Below, piece after piece: positions 1 through 11,200 of a stretch of DNA of 64,000 nucleotides. The DNA comes from Euleptes europaea. Taxonomy: Eukaryota > Chordata > Lepidosauria > Squamata > Sphaerodactylidae. The notes below the pieces were generated by a model that ran no database searches, was not told where the DNA came from, and saw only the letters and a program-made list of their open reading frames with translations. The stretch is taken from the NCBI RefSeq assembly GCF_029931775.1, contig NC_079318.1, positions 57,638,659-57,702,658 on the forward strand, written 5' to 3'. The first letter of the stretch is position 1, and each line of letters begins with the position of its first letter. The position numbers were made by a program, and so were the translations under genes.

Positions 1-664
1 CTAAAATGCCTAGGCCTCAGCCCTGAAAGATTATTTTTTTACAAAGCAGTTTATAGAACAAGGTTGAATATAATTGCCTGATGCAGTTTTGGATTGCCTC
101 ATACAGCATGTTTTCAAAATAGTATGTTTTGGTGCTGGAGAATGTGAACGAATGATCGTCTGTCACGTTTTAAAGTAAGGGACCTCCCAGGAAATTTGAA
201 GTTCTTGAGAACACTAGACTTTGTGAGCGCTGTAAATTAGATTAATATAATGTGTGCCTCTAGTCTAACAAATGCCCTGTTCGTGAGGATGGGCTGGCTA
301 GTGAAGATGTTTGTGAGCTACTGACTGTAGTGAAACTATTGCAGGGTTAACCTAATAAAATAACAATTCTTAGTAAACAGAATAGAGAAAACCAAAATAA
401 ATTCTACATAATATACTACCACTATTCAAACAAGACAAGATGATAATTAATCCCAAAGCTTGCAGAAATAGGTAATTTTTCTACTTTCTGGAACGTTAAA
501 TTATCCAGAGGTTACTGGGTAAGAGGAATTGTTGCTAAGGCAGCTGCTGCCCTTGTGTTAATTTCTGGACAATGTTCAATAGCTCTGCTTAAGACATAGT
601 GGTTTGGGAACTGGAAGAAGTAGCCACAGTGAGAGAACAGCTAGATTGGAGTCCAGTGGTGCCA

Positions 665-865
665 TAGAGACCAATGTTTGTTTGTTTTTTGCGGTATCAG
701 CTTTCGAGAGTCAAAGCTCCTTTCATCAGATACCAAGAGTCAAAGGGAGTTTTGACTCTTGAAAGTTCATACCCTGAAAAACCTGTTCGTCTCTGAGACG
801 CTGCTGGACTTAAATCTAGCTGTTCTACTGCAGACCAATATGGCTACCCTCTGAAACGATCTTCA
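665..865 (+). repeat. Interspersed repeat, 'gactaacacggctaccc' family
   Basis: It contains paired complementary blocks around 'gagtcaaagctcc' and 'gggagttttgactc', a 'ctcataccctgaaa'-like motif and the end 'ggctaccctctgaaac'. Related pieces recur at 2425-2485 (opposite strand), 50330-50405, 57495-57890 and 58320-58435. The family is common in reptile introns; I cannot assign its class. Confidence 0.5.
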
Positions 866-1339
866 GTGAGAGAATGTGCAATTATAAATGCAAATTTTAC
901 CTCACAGAAAATAGAAGGTTGGACTTTGACCTGGAAACTATTCTTACCACCCTGCCACTTTTCTAGTCAAGATTCCTAGGAATTAAGTCCAAAAAAGTTA
1001 CGTTGTTTCACTTGCGTAATAAAAATAATTTTATTTTATTTTCATTTTTAAAGTCTTCTATGTTTTGGTCAAAACAGCCCCCCTGCCCCCCAATGGTTAC
1101 TTTCAGTCAACACTGTTGCATCTAATGAGCAAGCAAAGTATCTCTACACTTTAGAGACAGAGATATCTCTACTCTGGTACTTCAGTCATGAGCCTATTTT
1201 GCTGGAGGGCTGCTTTGGCAATAGAGACGGGTTAAGAGCTAAAATCTCATGCCCTAGTCTCCCATTTAGTCTGGTGCCATGGTCTGGTGGTTGGAATTTT
1301 ATTTCCCTATTAAATGGGAAGCTAGAGTGCCAGTGTGGT

Positions 1340-1500
1340 ATACTGCTTAGAATTGTAAACGAGTACTGGGGAGACCTGGGCTTGAAGACCCATTCAGTAA
1401 TAAAGTTAACTGAGTGACCATGGGCCAGTTCATCTCTGACAGCCTATGCTACCTCACTGGGTTGTTGTGTGGGTAAAATGGAGGAACAGAAATCATATAT
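1340..1500 (+). repeat. MIR-like SINE fragment
   Basis: It has the layout of MIR/CORE-SINE elements: a degraded B-box-like stretch, then 'gagtgaccatgggccagttcatctctgacagcc', then 'cctcactgggttgttgtg'. It is diverged, so an old insertion is inferred. Confidence 0.4.
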
Positions 1501-1517
1501 GCACCTTGACCTTTATG

Positions 1518-1742
1518 TAGGGTAGCCAACTAGGGTGGCCAACCTCCAGGTACTAGCTGGAGATCTCCTGCTGTTCCAACTGATCACCAGCCAAAAGAGA
1601 TCAGTTCACCTGCAGAAAAATGGCTGCCTTGACAATTGGGCCTTATGGCATTGAAGTCCCTCCCCTCCCCAAACCCTGCCCTCCTCAGGCTCCGCCCCCC
1701 CCAAACTTCTCGCCAGTGGCGAATAGGGACCTGGCAACCCTA
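1518..1742 (+). mobile_element. Short non-autonomous DNA element (MITE-like)
   Basis: It starts with 'agggtggccaacctcc' and ends with 'ggacctggcaaccct', so the ends are inverted (agggt..gcca / tggc..accct). The interior has the block 'ctccccaaaccctgccctcc'. A second, partial copy with the same right half lies at 27080-27224. It carries no coding capacity. The superfamily is not determined. Confidence 0.55.
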
Positions 1743-2049
1743 TGGCCAACAGGCCTGGAGAAAAATGTCCAGTTCTTTCAATAGAGACTTAATATATGGA
1801 ACTGGGAACCTGAAGCTTTTCATGGCATGGATGTATATAACATCACTTGGTAAATAATATCCCATTAAGTCTCTCTCTCCCCCCACCCCAGTATGTGTAT
1901 CTATTTATCTACCTACCTACACCCCGACCTTTTCCTATTAATGAGTCAGGATATTTTTCTCCAGGCATTATGGCAACCCCACCTCTATGGTGGGAGCATG
2001 GAATTAAAATGATAAAGACTATCGTTCTTCTCATTATTTCCCTGATCAG

Positions 2050-2229
2050 GTATCCAAGAAAAGCTGGATCATATCCAATATCTCAATGTCAAAACAATTT
2101 GGATCACATCTTTTTACAAATCTGCTTTAAAAGATGTTGGGTATGGAATAGAAGACTTTCAAGACATAGACCCTATGTTTGGAACTATGAAGGACTTTGA
2201 AAACCTGGTTGCAGCAATCCATGATAAAG
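2050..2229 (+). CDS. SLC3A1: SLC3A1 exon 2
   Basis: The 180 bp starts in phase 1 (completing a Gly codon) and ends in phase 1 before GTTAGT. It encodes [20 protein letters not shown], then the [17 protein letters not shown] segment, the start of the amylase-like barrel. Length and phases equal human exon 2. Confidence 0.96.
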
Positions 2230-5200
2230 GTTAGTTTTGCTTTTTAAAACAAGTTTTGCTTGTGTATATTAAGATGCATTTTAAAAATACTCTGTGATTG
2301 CTGGTTATTTTTAAACTAGCTTAATGCCCATCAGTATGACAGGTAGGTGGAAAGCCCATGAATGTCAGGAGATGGGCCAGTAACAAAATATGGGTTCTAG
2401 CCTGGGGGAGTCCAAGCAGCCTTTCAGGTGGGTAGCCGTGCTGGTCTGCAGTAGAAGAGCAAGATTTGAGTCCAGCAGCACCTTAATAGAGCCAGTTTGG
2501 TGTAGTGGTTAAGAGCAGTGGACTCTGATCTGGAGAACCGGGTTTGATTCCCCACTCCTCCACATGAGCGGTGGAAACTAATCTGGTGATTGGGATTTGT
2601 TTCCCCGCTCCTACACATGAAGCCAGATGGGTGACCTTGGGCTACTCACACTCTCTCAGCCTCACCTGCCTCACAGGGTGTCTGTTGTGGGGAAGGGAAG
2701 GTGATTGTAAGCCGGTTTGATTCTTCCTTAAGTGGTAGAGAAAGTCAGCATATAAAAACCAACTCTTTGGGATTTGTGCAAGTAAGTAACATCCTGCAGA
2801 CAGGGCTGTGTGCTTGGCTGTCTGTGCTGTACCCCTGCGCACAGGGATGGCCAGATCCATTGTCAGCTGAATACATTTTGCCACCTGAGGACACTCATAC
2901 ATTAACAGAAATCACAGGCCAGATGTACAGAAGAATCTTCTGAAAGGCTGCTTTGAACCCAACCCAAAATGTTTAGTTGCTGTCAGAAAATAAAGATGTT
3001 ATTAGATGGCAAGTCTAAGTTCATTGTATCTGTATGCAGGGCTAAGAGTGTTGATCCACATGGCCTTTTAAAGTGGACAGTCCTGAGCAGAGATATACCC
3101 TTCTAAGTCCATTAAAGTCAATGATCTTAGAACAGTGTAACTCTGCTTAGGAATGCACTGTAATTGATTGATTTATTGCTATCAAGTTGCAGCTGATTTA
3201 TGGCATCCCCATTGGGTTTTCAATGGAAGAGATGTTCAGTGGTGGTTTGCCATTGGCTGGGTCTGTGTAGCAACCCTGAATCCCCTTAGTGGTTTCCCAT
3301 CCAACTGCTAACCAGGGCTGTCCCTGCTTAGCAGTTGAGATCTGACAAGCATCAGGCTAATGTGGGCTATCTAGGCGAGCATGTTTGTAGCATTTTTCTT
3401 AGGTGCTCAACATGTTTCACATAAGGTTTACTCACTAATCCTTGGGAAACCTCTAAGATAGACTTGTAATGTATTCACCGTAACGGAAATATCTTGTGCT
3501 GTGTTTGACATGCTGTTATGGACATCTTTGTAAGGTTTAAAAGTGATAATGGATTTAATACCCAACCATACCAGCGACAAGCACAAGTGGTTTCAGCTTA
3601 GCCGCAATCGTACTGGAAAGTACACAGATTATTACATCTGGCATGACTGCGCACACATTGATGGGAGAACCACACCACCTAATAACTGGGTGAGTACAGG
3701 ACTCGAACAATAAAGAATTCATAAACTGAATAATACCTTACTGTGCTATAAAGAATGCACAGAGGGTTCAAGCATATCATCTGCTTCAAACACATGCCTT
3801 TTGGGTGTGATAGGTGTTGTGGGAAATTTAGGGTTTTTTACTTCCAGATTGATTAACTTTTATATTTGTATTATTGTAGTTCTGCTTGGCTAGACTGATC
3901 TAGTCAGATCTCAGAAACTAAGCTAGTTGGCCCTGGTTAGTACTTGGATGGGAGACCACCAAGGAATGTCAGGGTTGTTGTGCAGAGGAAGGCAATGGCA
4001 AACCACCTCTGTTAGTCTCTTGCCTGGAAGACCCTACTGGGTTGCTGCTGCCATAAGTCTGCTGCAACTTGACTGCACACACAGAGAGTTCTACTTGAGC
4101 CCCAGTTTTGGAGGAAAAGCAGAATCTAAAATGCCAAGTAAAGACAAATGCAGCTACCAGTGCAATCCTAAATAGAGTTACACCTAAGTCTATTGGAGTC
4201 AGTGGGTTTAGAAGGGTGTAACACTGTTTGAGTTGTTGACCAGTGACTGCAGACAAGTTTTAAAAGGGGTTTAAGATATTCACAGGATAGAAAGCAGACA
4301 ACAATTATTAACTAAAGTCAGCGTGCTGATTTTTTTCTGAGAAAAAGCACCTTTTGCTGCTGTACCTTTCTATGCTGATGTAATAGCTTACTGACTAAAA
4401 TGAAATGCCAAAGCAGAATGGATTCTCGGTTAATAGTTACTAACCTGCATACCATCTAGGTCTTTGCAAAAGGCTACTGCTTTGGTCAAGCAGCAGAATT
4501 CAGTCACGTTTCTGTCTAATGCCATCACTTTGTTAGGCATGTAACTAGGTAAAGGACACACATTCTAAAGATTTCATTTGGATTACTTTAGAATGTAAAT
4601 ATCTGTGTAATTAACTTTTTAAAAAAATGTATAGTATGCTGAACTCCATGAACTACAGTACAAAACTTAGCTAACAAATGGCAAAGCCAGCAACGCTTTT
4701 GAAAAGCATATCAGTGGGGACCTGCTGCTCAACATATTGACTTGTAAAAATTACCCCCGTGAGGAGAAAGCTATTTTTGATATTTTATTCAGCTTTTCCT
4801 CCAAGGAGATCAGACAGTCTACCCCCTTTCATTTGGTTCTCACAACGACCCTGTGAGGTAGGCTAGATGAAAGAGAATGATTGGCCCTTAGTCATTCAGT
4901 GAGCTTCCTGGAAAAGTGGGGATTTGAAGTCAAATCCTAATCCAGCACAGGGACTGCAACACCCTCACAAAAGCTGTTTGGCTGGTAGTCCTTTTCGGTA
5001 GGGAAAAAGTCACAAGGAGAAAGACTTAAATATTCCTTCTTCCCACATAAGTCTTGCTTTTTAAACTGTAGCCCTCTCAGGTTGCAGTCCATTAAAAAAA
5101 AATAGAAAACAGAAGGCCAAAGTCTGGAAAAATAATAACAGAACTACAAGTAATATGTTAGTTCCTCCCTAAGAGAGTCTACAATTCCAGTTTTAGGACG

Positions 5201-8200
5201 GGATTAAGAACATAACATAACACAAGAACACAGGATTCCATGCGCATTTACTTCAGAGTCAATCCTATGGGATTGGAGGGAATGATTTTGGATTAAACAC
5301 ATTTAGGATTGGTCTGTTGTTCAATACACACACACACACACACACACACACACTATGTTCAATTCTATATATTTGCAAATGGGCTCACAGTTCATCTGAA
5401 AATGTTTAAATTTGATGTTCATTGATAATATTGTAAGATAAACTATATGTATGAATTTAGCAAGAAATTCAATCCACTGCAGAATTAGATAGTGTCGTCT
5501 TTTTTAACTTTGTTTTTTGTTCTGTCTTTTTACAACGAGTTTGGGGGGTCGGTGGGGGGGAGATGCATTCTGCATGACTGGTTCATTGTCTGATACTCCT
5601 TGTTCAATAGGGCATCCCAGGGCGAGGGGCTTCCTCACAGCTGTCCCTTGGCCCTGCCAACCATGACATCAGAATCAAACAAACCAACTAATTGTTAGAT
5701 CATTCCTTTGGTTTTTTTGAAAATGCAAAAATGTTGGAAACAGGCTCCACTCTCACTTTCTGCATTTCAATTTGAAATCTGCATAGTTCAGAATACGGGA
5801 ATTTCCTTAAAAGCAAAGATTACAGGTTAGGGGAGGATTGACAGTCCTTGCCATTTCCTTTTCATCTATTTAATGTCTGAGAACAAAGTCTAATTTCAGC
5901 AAAGGAATAACCTTAACACATTTTCTTCCTCCAGAAGTTACTTTTTAAAAAATGTTTCATCTTGTAGCATACCTGTATTTTGTAAAGTGGATATTAATAG
6001 CTTATTTTGTCTGGCCTGTTTCAGATGAATTTCCTTTTGGGCCATTCTTTGTTTTATGGTTGATGTTCATAGTAGTTAGTTATGAGCCTTGAGCCAGAGG
6101 AAGTTTTGCTGAAATCAGGTTGGAACTAAAAAAATGTTTCAGGCAATAAATCTGATGTTTGTTGTTTATAAGTGTTAAATTTATATGCCTTGGGCTGTGG
6201 CCAAGTTTGTAAACTGTCTTGGACTAAATAGGAAAGGTGGGATAAAGTGTTTTAAATAAATAAGTCAAATGCAACAAACTCTATCTACTATCTGGAGTGT
6301 CCATTGACCATACAAGGCCTCTTTCCCCAAAAGACAAAGAGGCGACTAATATATTTGAAGAATAGGAAAGCTATGAAATCATGTGTTCATGTTTAGCTCT
6401 AATGGTGATGATTCTAAGAAATTTGATAAAAAGACTATTTCTTATGCAATTAGGTGAGTGTATTTGGGAATTCCAGTTGGCAGTACGACGATGTACGAAA
6501 ACAATGTTATTATCATCAGTTTGGAAAAGAGCAGCCTGATCTGAATTTTCGGAACCAAAATGTTCAAGAAGAAATTCATGTGAGTATAAGTTAGTATCCT
6601 TATTATTAAGAAATCTGGATAGGCCTTAGGAATATGATTAATTGAAACTTGCTTTTATACTAAAGGGGGATTTGGTGCAGAGTAACGAGAAATAAAAGAC
6701 ATTCAGTCAGTAACCTATTTTGTTTCTGTTTTTCTTTTGTCATTGTTCTGTAGGCATTCTTTTAATGACTTACAACTTAATAATATATGCATTTCTATGC
6801 AATCCAGTTTGACCCTGACTACTGACTTCCCTGTTAGGCTGTAGCTCCCAAGTACAATGTATATTAGACAGACAAGACAGGGTTGGACCAATAGGTCAAA
6901 TACTGATAAATGCATAGTGAAATGGAGTAGAACTGTACCTCTTCAGGCTGCAGACAGGGTGGTATTACATGCTTGAATAATTGTGTGCGTAGATAAAGTG
7001 CCGTCAAGTCACAGCTGACTTATGGAAACCCCAGCAAGGGGCTTTCCATGCAAGTGAAAAGGTGATTTCCATTTACTTCCTCTGCAGAATCTTCCTTGAT
7101 GGTCTCCCTTTCAATTTTGGACCTTGCTTAGCTTTTGAGACCTGATGAGATCGGGCTATACCATGCCACCTTCTCTCCTGCTTGAAAAATTACCCATGAG
7201 GGAAAAAAAACCTTCTTATTAATGGCTGATGCCTTTTTACTGACATGCTAGCTTTCTGTATGAAGGGAGCACCCTCATGTGGTGGAGCATTCAGACATGA
7301 ATCCTTCCTCTTGCAACCTGAAAATGTCTAATCCATGAAAAGATTTATCATGTGATTTTGCTGATAGTTTCATAAAATCTGCCAGTGGTGCTATATAACC
7401 TAGAGCATACTTTTAGTGGAAAGAAATTTCAGAACTGGGAGAAGATACTTTTTTTTGTGGGGGGGAACTATCAATTGCTGATAATGGAACCTTGGGTGAG
7501 GTGAAGAATCTATGACAGGTTCCCAAACTTGTTGATCCTTCAAGCTTTTTTTGAAGTTTTGAGAACAGATAGGAGGTGCCACTATCAAATGGCTGCCATG
7601 GAGGAGCATAACAAAATGGCTGCCATGGGGTGAGCCACCAACTACAAAATATTAGGAGGTTTGGAGCAAAATACCTTCTTATGAAGGAGGCAACTGTTTC
7701 TGAAATGAGAGCTCTCTGCCAACACAAAGGAGGTATCTGCGGGCTTTTCTGAAATTTTTCCTTCTTCAATAAGATGCAAAAAAAAATTAGGACTGGCTCC
7801 TTTTGGGCAGAGGGGAGGAGGAGATATGCCTTGGGGAAGAAAGAACTGGGCACCAAGAAACACATGGATGGGTACCATTATGCCCATGGGTATCTCATTG
7901 GAGATCATGATAACTGTTCTATGGTATATAAGAGAATGGGACATGTCACACTAAGACTGTATCATGTAAAGGTTCTAGCCAATTTCTTCCTTGAAACATC
8001 ATTATTGTGTTATCTAGATAACTATGTGAAATACGTTAGGTAAAACATGACTTTTTGGAGTTCAGCAAATACATTCTCTCCATTTTGTACTTAGGATATG
8101 ATCAGGTTTTGGCTTGGTAAGGGCATTGATGGATTCAGTATGAATGATGTTAAATTCCTTCTGGAAGCAACACACCTGAGAGATGAACCTCAAGTGAATA

Positions 8201-11200
8201 AATCTCAAAATCCGGTAAATGGCTTTTCTGACTTTTCCTTCCCCAGGGGATGTGAACCAATAAGGGTTTATTGCATGTTGATATGATAGTTATTGAAAAG
8301 ATGCAATGATTGTCAGGATCCTGACTAGTGTAAAGCGGTGGGCATGAATATACATCAGAGGTAATTTAAGGCAACAGCTGGTTGCATGTCAATTGCGTCA
8401 ATGTTGGTTGTGTTACTGGATGATGCTTTCACCATTTTAGGTCTCCAGTAAGTGTTGTAGAAACCTGCAACACTGGTTTGATATCAGCTAGATAGAAAGG
8501 TCTACCATACCTTTCCTGCAACCTTAGGACCCTTTCGCCAATGGAAGAGCCACTTAAGTTGGAAGAAGGCTTCAAACGTTGTCCAGTGGTGTGCTAGGAT
8601 AGGGGGGTAGGGTCCACTGCTGTAGCTGTACAGGATTTGGGTGAGGGGCACATCCTTTGCATGCTTAAGGTTCCAGACTCATGTCCTGACATTTCCAATG
8701 TAAAGGATCTTGGACAGTAGCACTGGGAAAGACTTAAGGCAGATCTATCAGTGTTTATCAACAATGTTCAGAGGCAGTATAACTCTATTTAGCAGAAGCT
8801 GGGGACAGAATGCAGGAAGAGGTTATTGCCTATATGTCTATCCTACTTGTCAGTTTCCCAGAAATTTTGGCCCAGCTCCTGTTGGAAATGGAATAATGGA
8901 TTAGATGGATCTTTGTTCTGACCTGTTCTTACTGTGTGTGTGTTTTTAGCTCTTGGACAACCACTGCCTCTTAGTGAGAGTGCTGGCCTTACCAGTCCAA
9001 TGGTTGGTCTCAGTTTAAGGCAGTGCCATGAGTTTCATATCATGATCATCAAAGTACCCTAAGTCAGTCTCCAAACTGGAAAGTGATCTAGTAGTAGTGA
9101 ATCCAATCCAATTTATCTGGCAAGGTGGAATGCAAGTCAGCCAGGACTATATGTATCCTTCCTTCATGCAGCTGAAGTTTTCTAAGAGCTCCCCTCTCAG
9201 AAAGTGTGTCTATAGAATCCTCAAACTTTTCCCAGTGCACAGCTGTGTGTACTTGGGCAAATCTCTGTTTGGGATTTTTTGTAAACTCCCCCTTTTTCTC
9301 AGGATTTTTTGTTGTTGTTGTTGCAATCTAGGGTCTTTCCCCCAGGTTTGTAGAAATATTTCTTTTGTGTCTACATGGCCCCCATCTGCGGATTTAAGTA
9401 TCCACAGATGGGGGCATGTTGACTATTATATGGATAGCCTCAACATATCCATTTTAAAAAGCTTTAACTCCAAGTCAGTGCAGGAATTTGAATGGATTAT
9501 AACAGCAGTCTCAGAAAAGTCATACATGTGTTCTGAACGGCAGCCATTTTTTAATATACCTGCATCCAGAAATTATTTGAAAAAGCATTTCTCCAGAGGA
9601 TTAATGACAGATGTTCCATTGTTTCTCAAGGACAGCATTTCGGCCTATTCTGAATTGTATCACGACTATACCACCACCCAGGTTGGCATGCATGATATAG
9701 TCCGCAGCTTTCGGCACACCATGGATAAGTTCAGCAGTGAGCCTGGTAGATACAGGTAACAATACTATGATGGCTTGACCATTGGACAATTTCTTATTAT
9801 CTGACACTGTTAAAAGCCACCCAGGAAACAGGCTGAATTTTTAAGAGGTAAGAGCAAATGGGTTTTCCTCCCCCTATATTTGTCAGAACAACATTTTAAA
9901 CAAGGCATTCCCAGAAAGCAAAAATAGGAACAAAACAAGGCAGCGATTTACCAGGAACAGGTTCCAATAACTAGAGATGGTCCATGGTAAATAGGAACTG
10001 TTGAACTATATGGAAACCTGGCTCTTCTTTGCCCAAACCAGACTTCTGCCTTGCCATAGAATGAGTTGCATTCCAAGTCTTAACATGTGTAGAGTACTTT
10101 ATACCAATCCCCTTCAAGCTACACTCAAGAGGCCTAATGTGCATGACCATAGGTTCAAAGGCCTTGTCCTAACCAAATTAATAATTTTGACCATTTACTT
10201 GCTTTTCTAAAGACACCCTGCCAGTGATAGAGTATAACCCCGAAGGATTACAGTTTTCAGTAGAGGAAAGCAAAAGTTTGGAATTATATTTCAACATGGA
10301 AGATACGTAGATAATTATTTTAAATGATATCTATACATCTAATGGTAAAGTGTGCCCCCCACCTGTGGATATCTGAATCTGCAGATTGGGGCCACATTGA
10401 CACTAAACATATTTTCCTACAAAATTGGGGGACTCCCAGGTTTGTAGAAAAACCTGGTCTTAAAAAATAAATGGGGGGGTTGGTTCTTGTAGGTCACACA
10501 GCCCGGATAACCTACAAGAACCAATGAACTCTGACCGTGAAAGCCTTCGACAATACATGGGGGTGTGTGTTTAAATCCCTGCCAATAAAAGATGCCGTGT
10601 CCTCCATGTGTTGTTGGTGATAGGGGCTTGCTGGGATCTGCGGTTGGCGGTGGTACACCCTTGGGGGAGAAGAAGCTCTGATGGTCCTGGCGGTAAGGCT
10701 GGGAGGTGCGCCTGGCCTGGCTGCATTGATGGTGATAAGAGGGGTGGCTGGGAACTGTGACAGCCCAGTGACAATAAGAGAAATAGTGAGATAAGAAGCT
10801 GCATTGGGCCTGGCGGCAAGGCTAGGAGAAGCATCTGGCCTGGCTGCATTGCTGGCGATGGTGGTGAGGTGGCCAGGAGCTGTGGTAGTCCTGGCATTGT
10901 TGCCATTGGTGGGGGTAGGCGGCTGGGAGCTTTTTGGGGGGGGCTGGCAGTGTTGCTATTGTGTGTGTGGGTGGCTAGGAGCCATGATGAGCCTGGAAGC
11001 ATTGCTGTGGTGGTGGTGGGGGCACAAACCTCAGTCATCCTGGCAGTGAAGCCTTGGGGGGGGGGGGAGAAAGCTAAGAAGGGGGATTTCCCCTTGCCAG
11101 TATTGTGGGTGACTCACTGATATGCTTATTAACAATTACTGCCTTGTAGGAACTTGCTGGGCAAACTCCTTGTCATATAACAAATTAAATAATGGTCAGG

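Larger units (their letters stand above)
1..2049 (+). other. SLC3A1: SLC3A1 intron 1 (3' part)
   Basis: This is AT-rich intronic sequence ending in an AG acceptor at 2048-2049. No stretch matches human SLC3A1 exon 1 (cytoplasmic tail, single membrane helix, first part of the ectodomain), so that exon is inferred to lie upstream of the window. Repeats near 665-865, 1340-1500 and 1518-1742 are listed separately; the remainder shows nothing I can identify. Confidence 0.75.
2230..3534 (+). other. SLC3A1: SLC3A1 intron 2
   Basis: The intron contains a tRNA-derived SINE (2488-2775) and an antisense 5S-derived SINE (3168-3380). Between them, 3085-3160 carries the reptile repeat motif around 'ccttctaagtccattaaagt', which also occurs at 4170-4230 and 48040-48090. 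No other feature is seen. Confidence 0.7.
3690..6453 (+). other. SLC3A1: SLC3A1 intron 3
   Basis: The intron contains a 5S-derived SINE (3880-4092), a MIR-like stretch at about 4825-4960, a CA microsatellite (5326-5353) and, at 6190-6262, a LINE-like 3' tail ending 'ttttaaataaataa'. The rest is unremarkable AT-rich intron. Confidence 0.65.

Noticed and set aside
7400-8043. Overlapping frames up to 150 codons on both strands
   Set aside because: Low-complexity Phe/Ser/Pro text from C/T-rich sequence; no family match and no splice context.
9097-9759. 220-codon frame taken as one exon
   Set aside because: Only 9631-9755 is SLC3A1 exon 6; upstream of the acceptor the text is intron and repeat.
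10571-11120. Open frames of 155, 81 and 83 codons
   Set aside because: Low-complexity translation of a GC-rich tandem repeat; no splice or family evidence.
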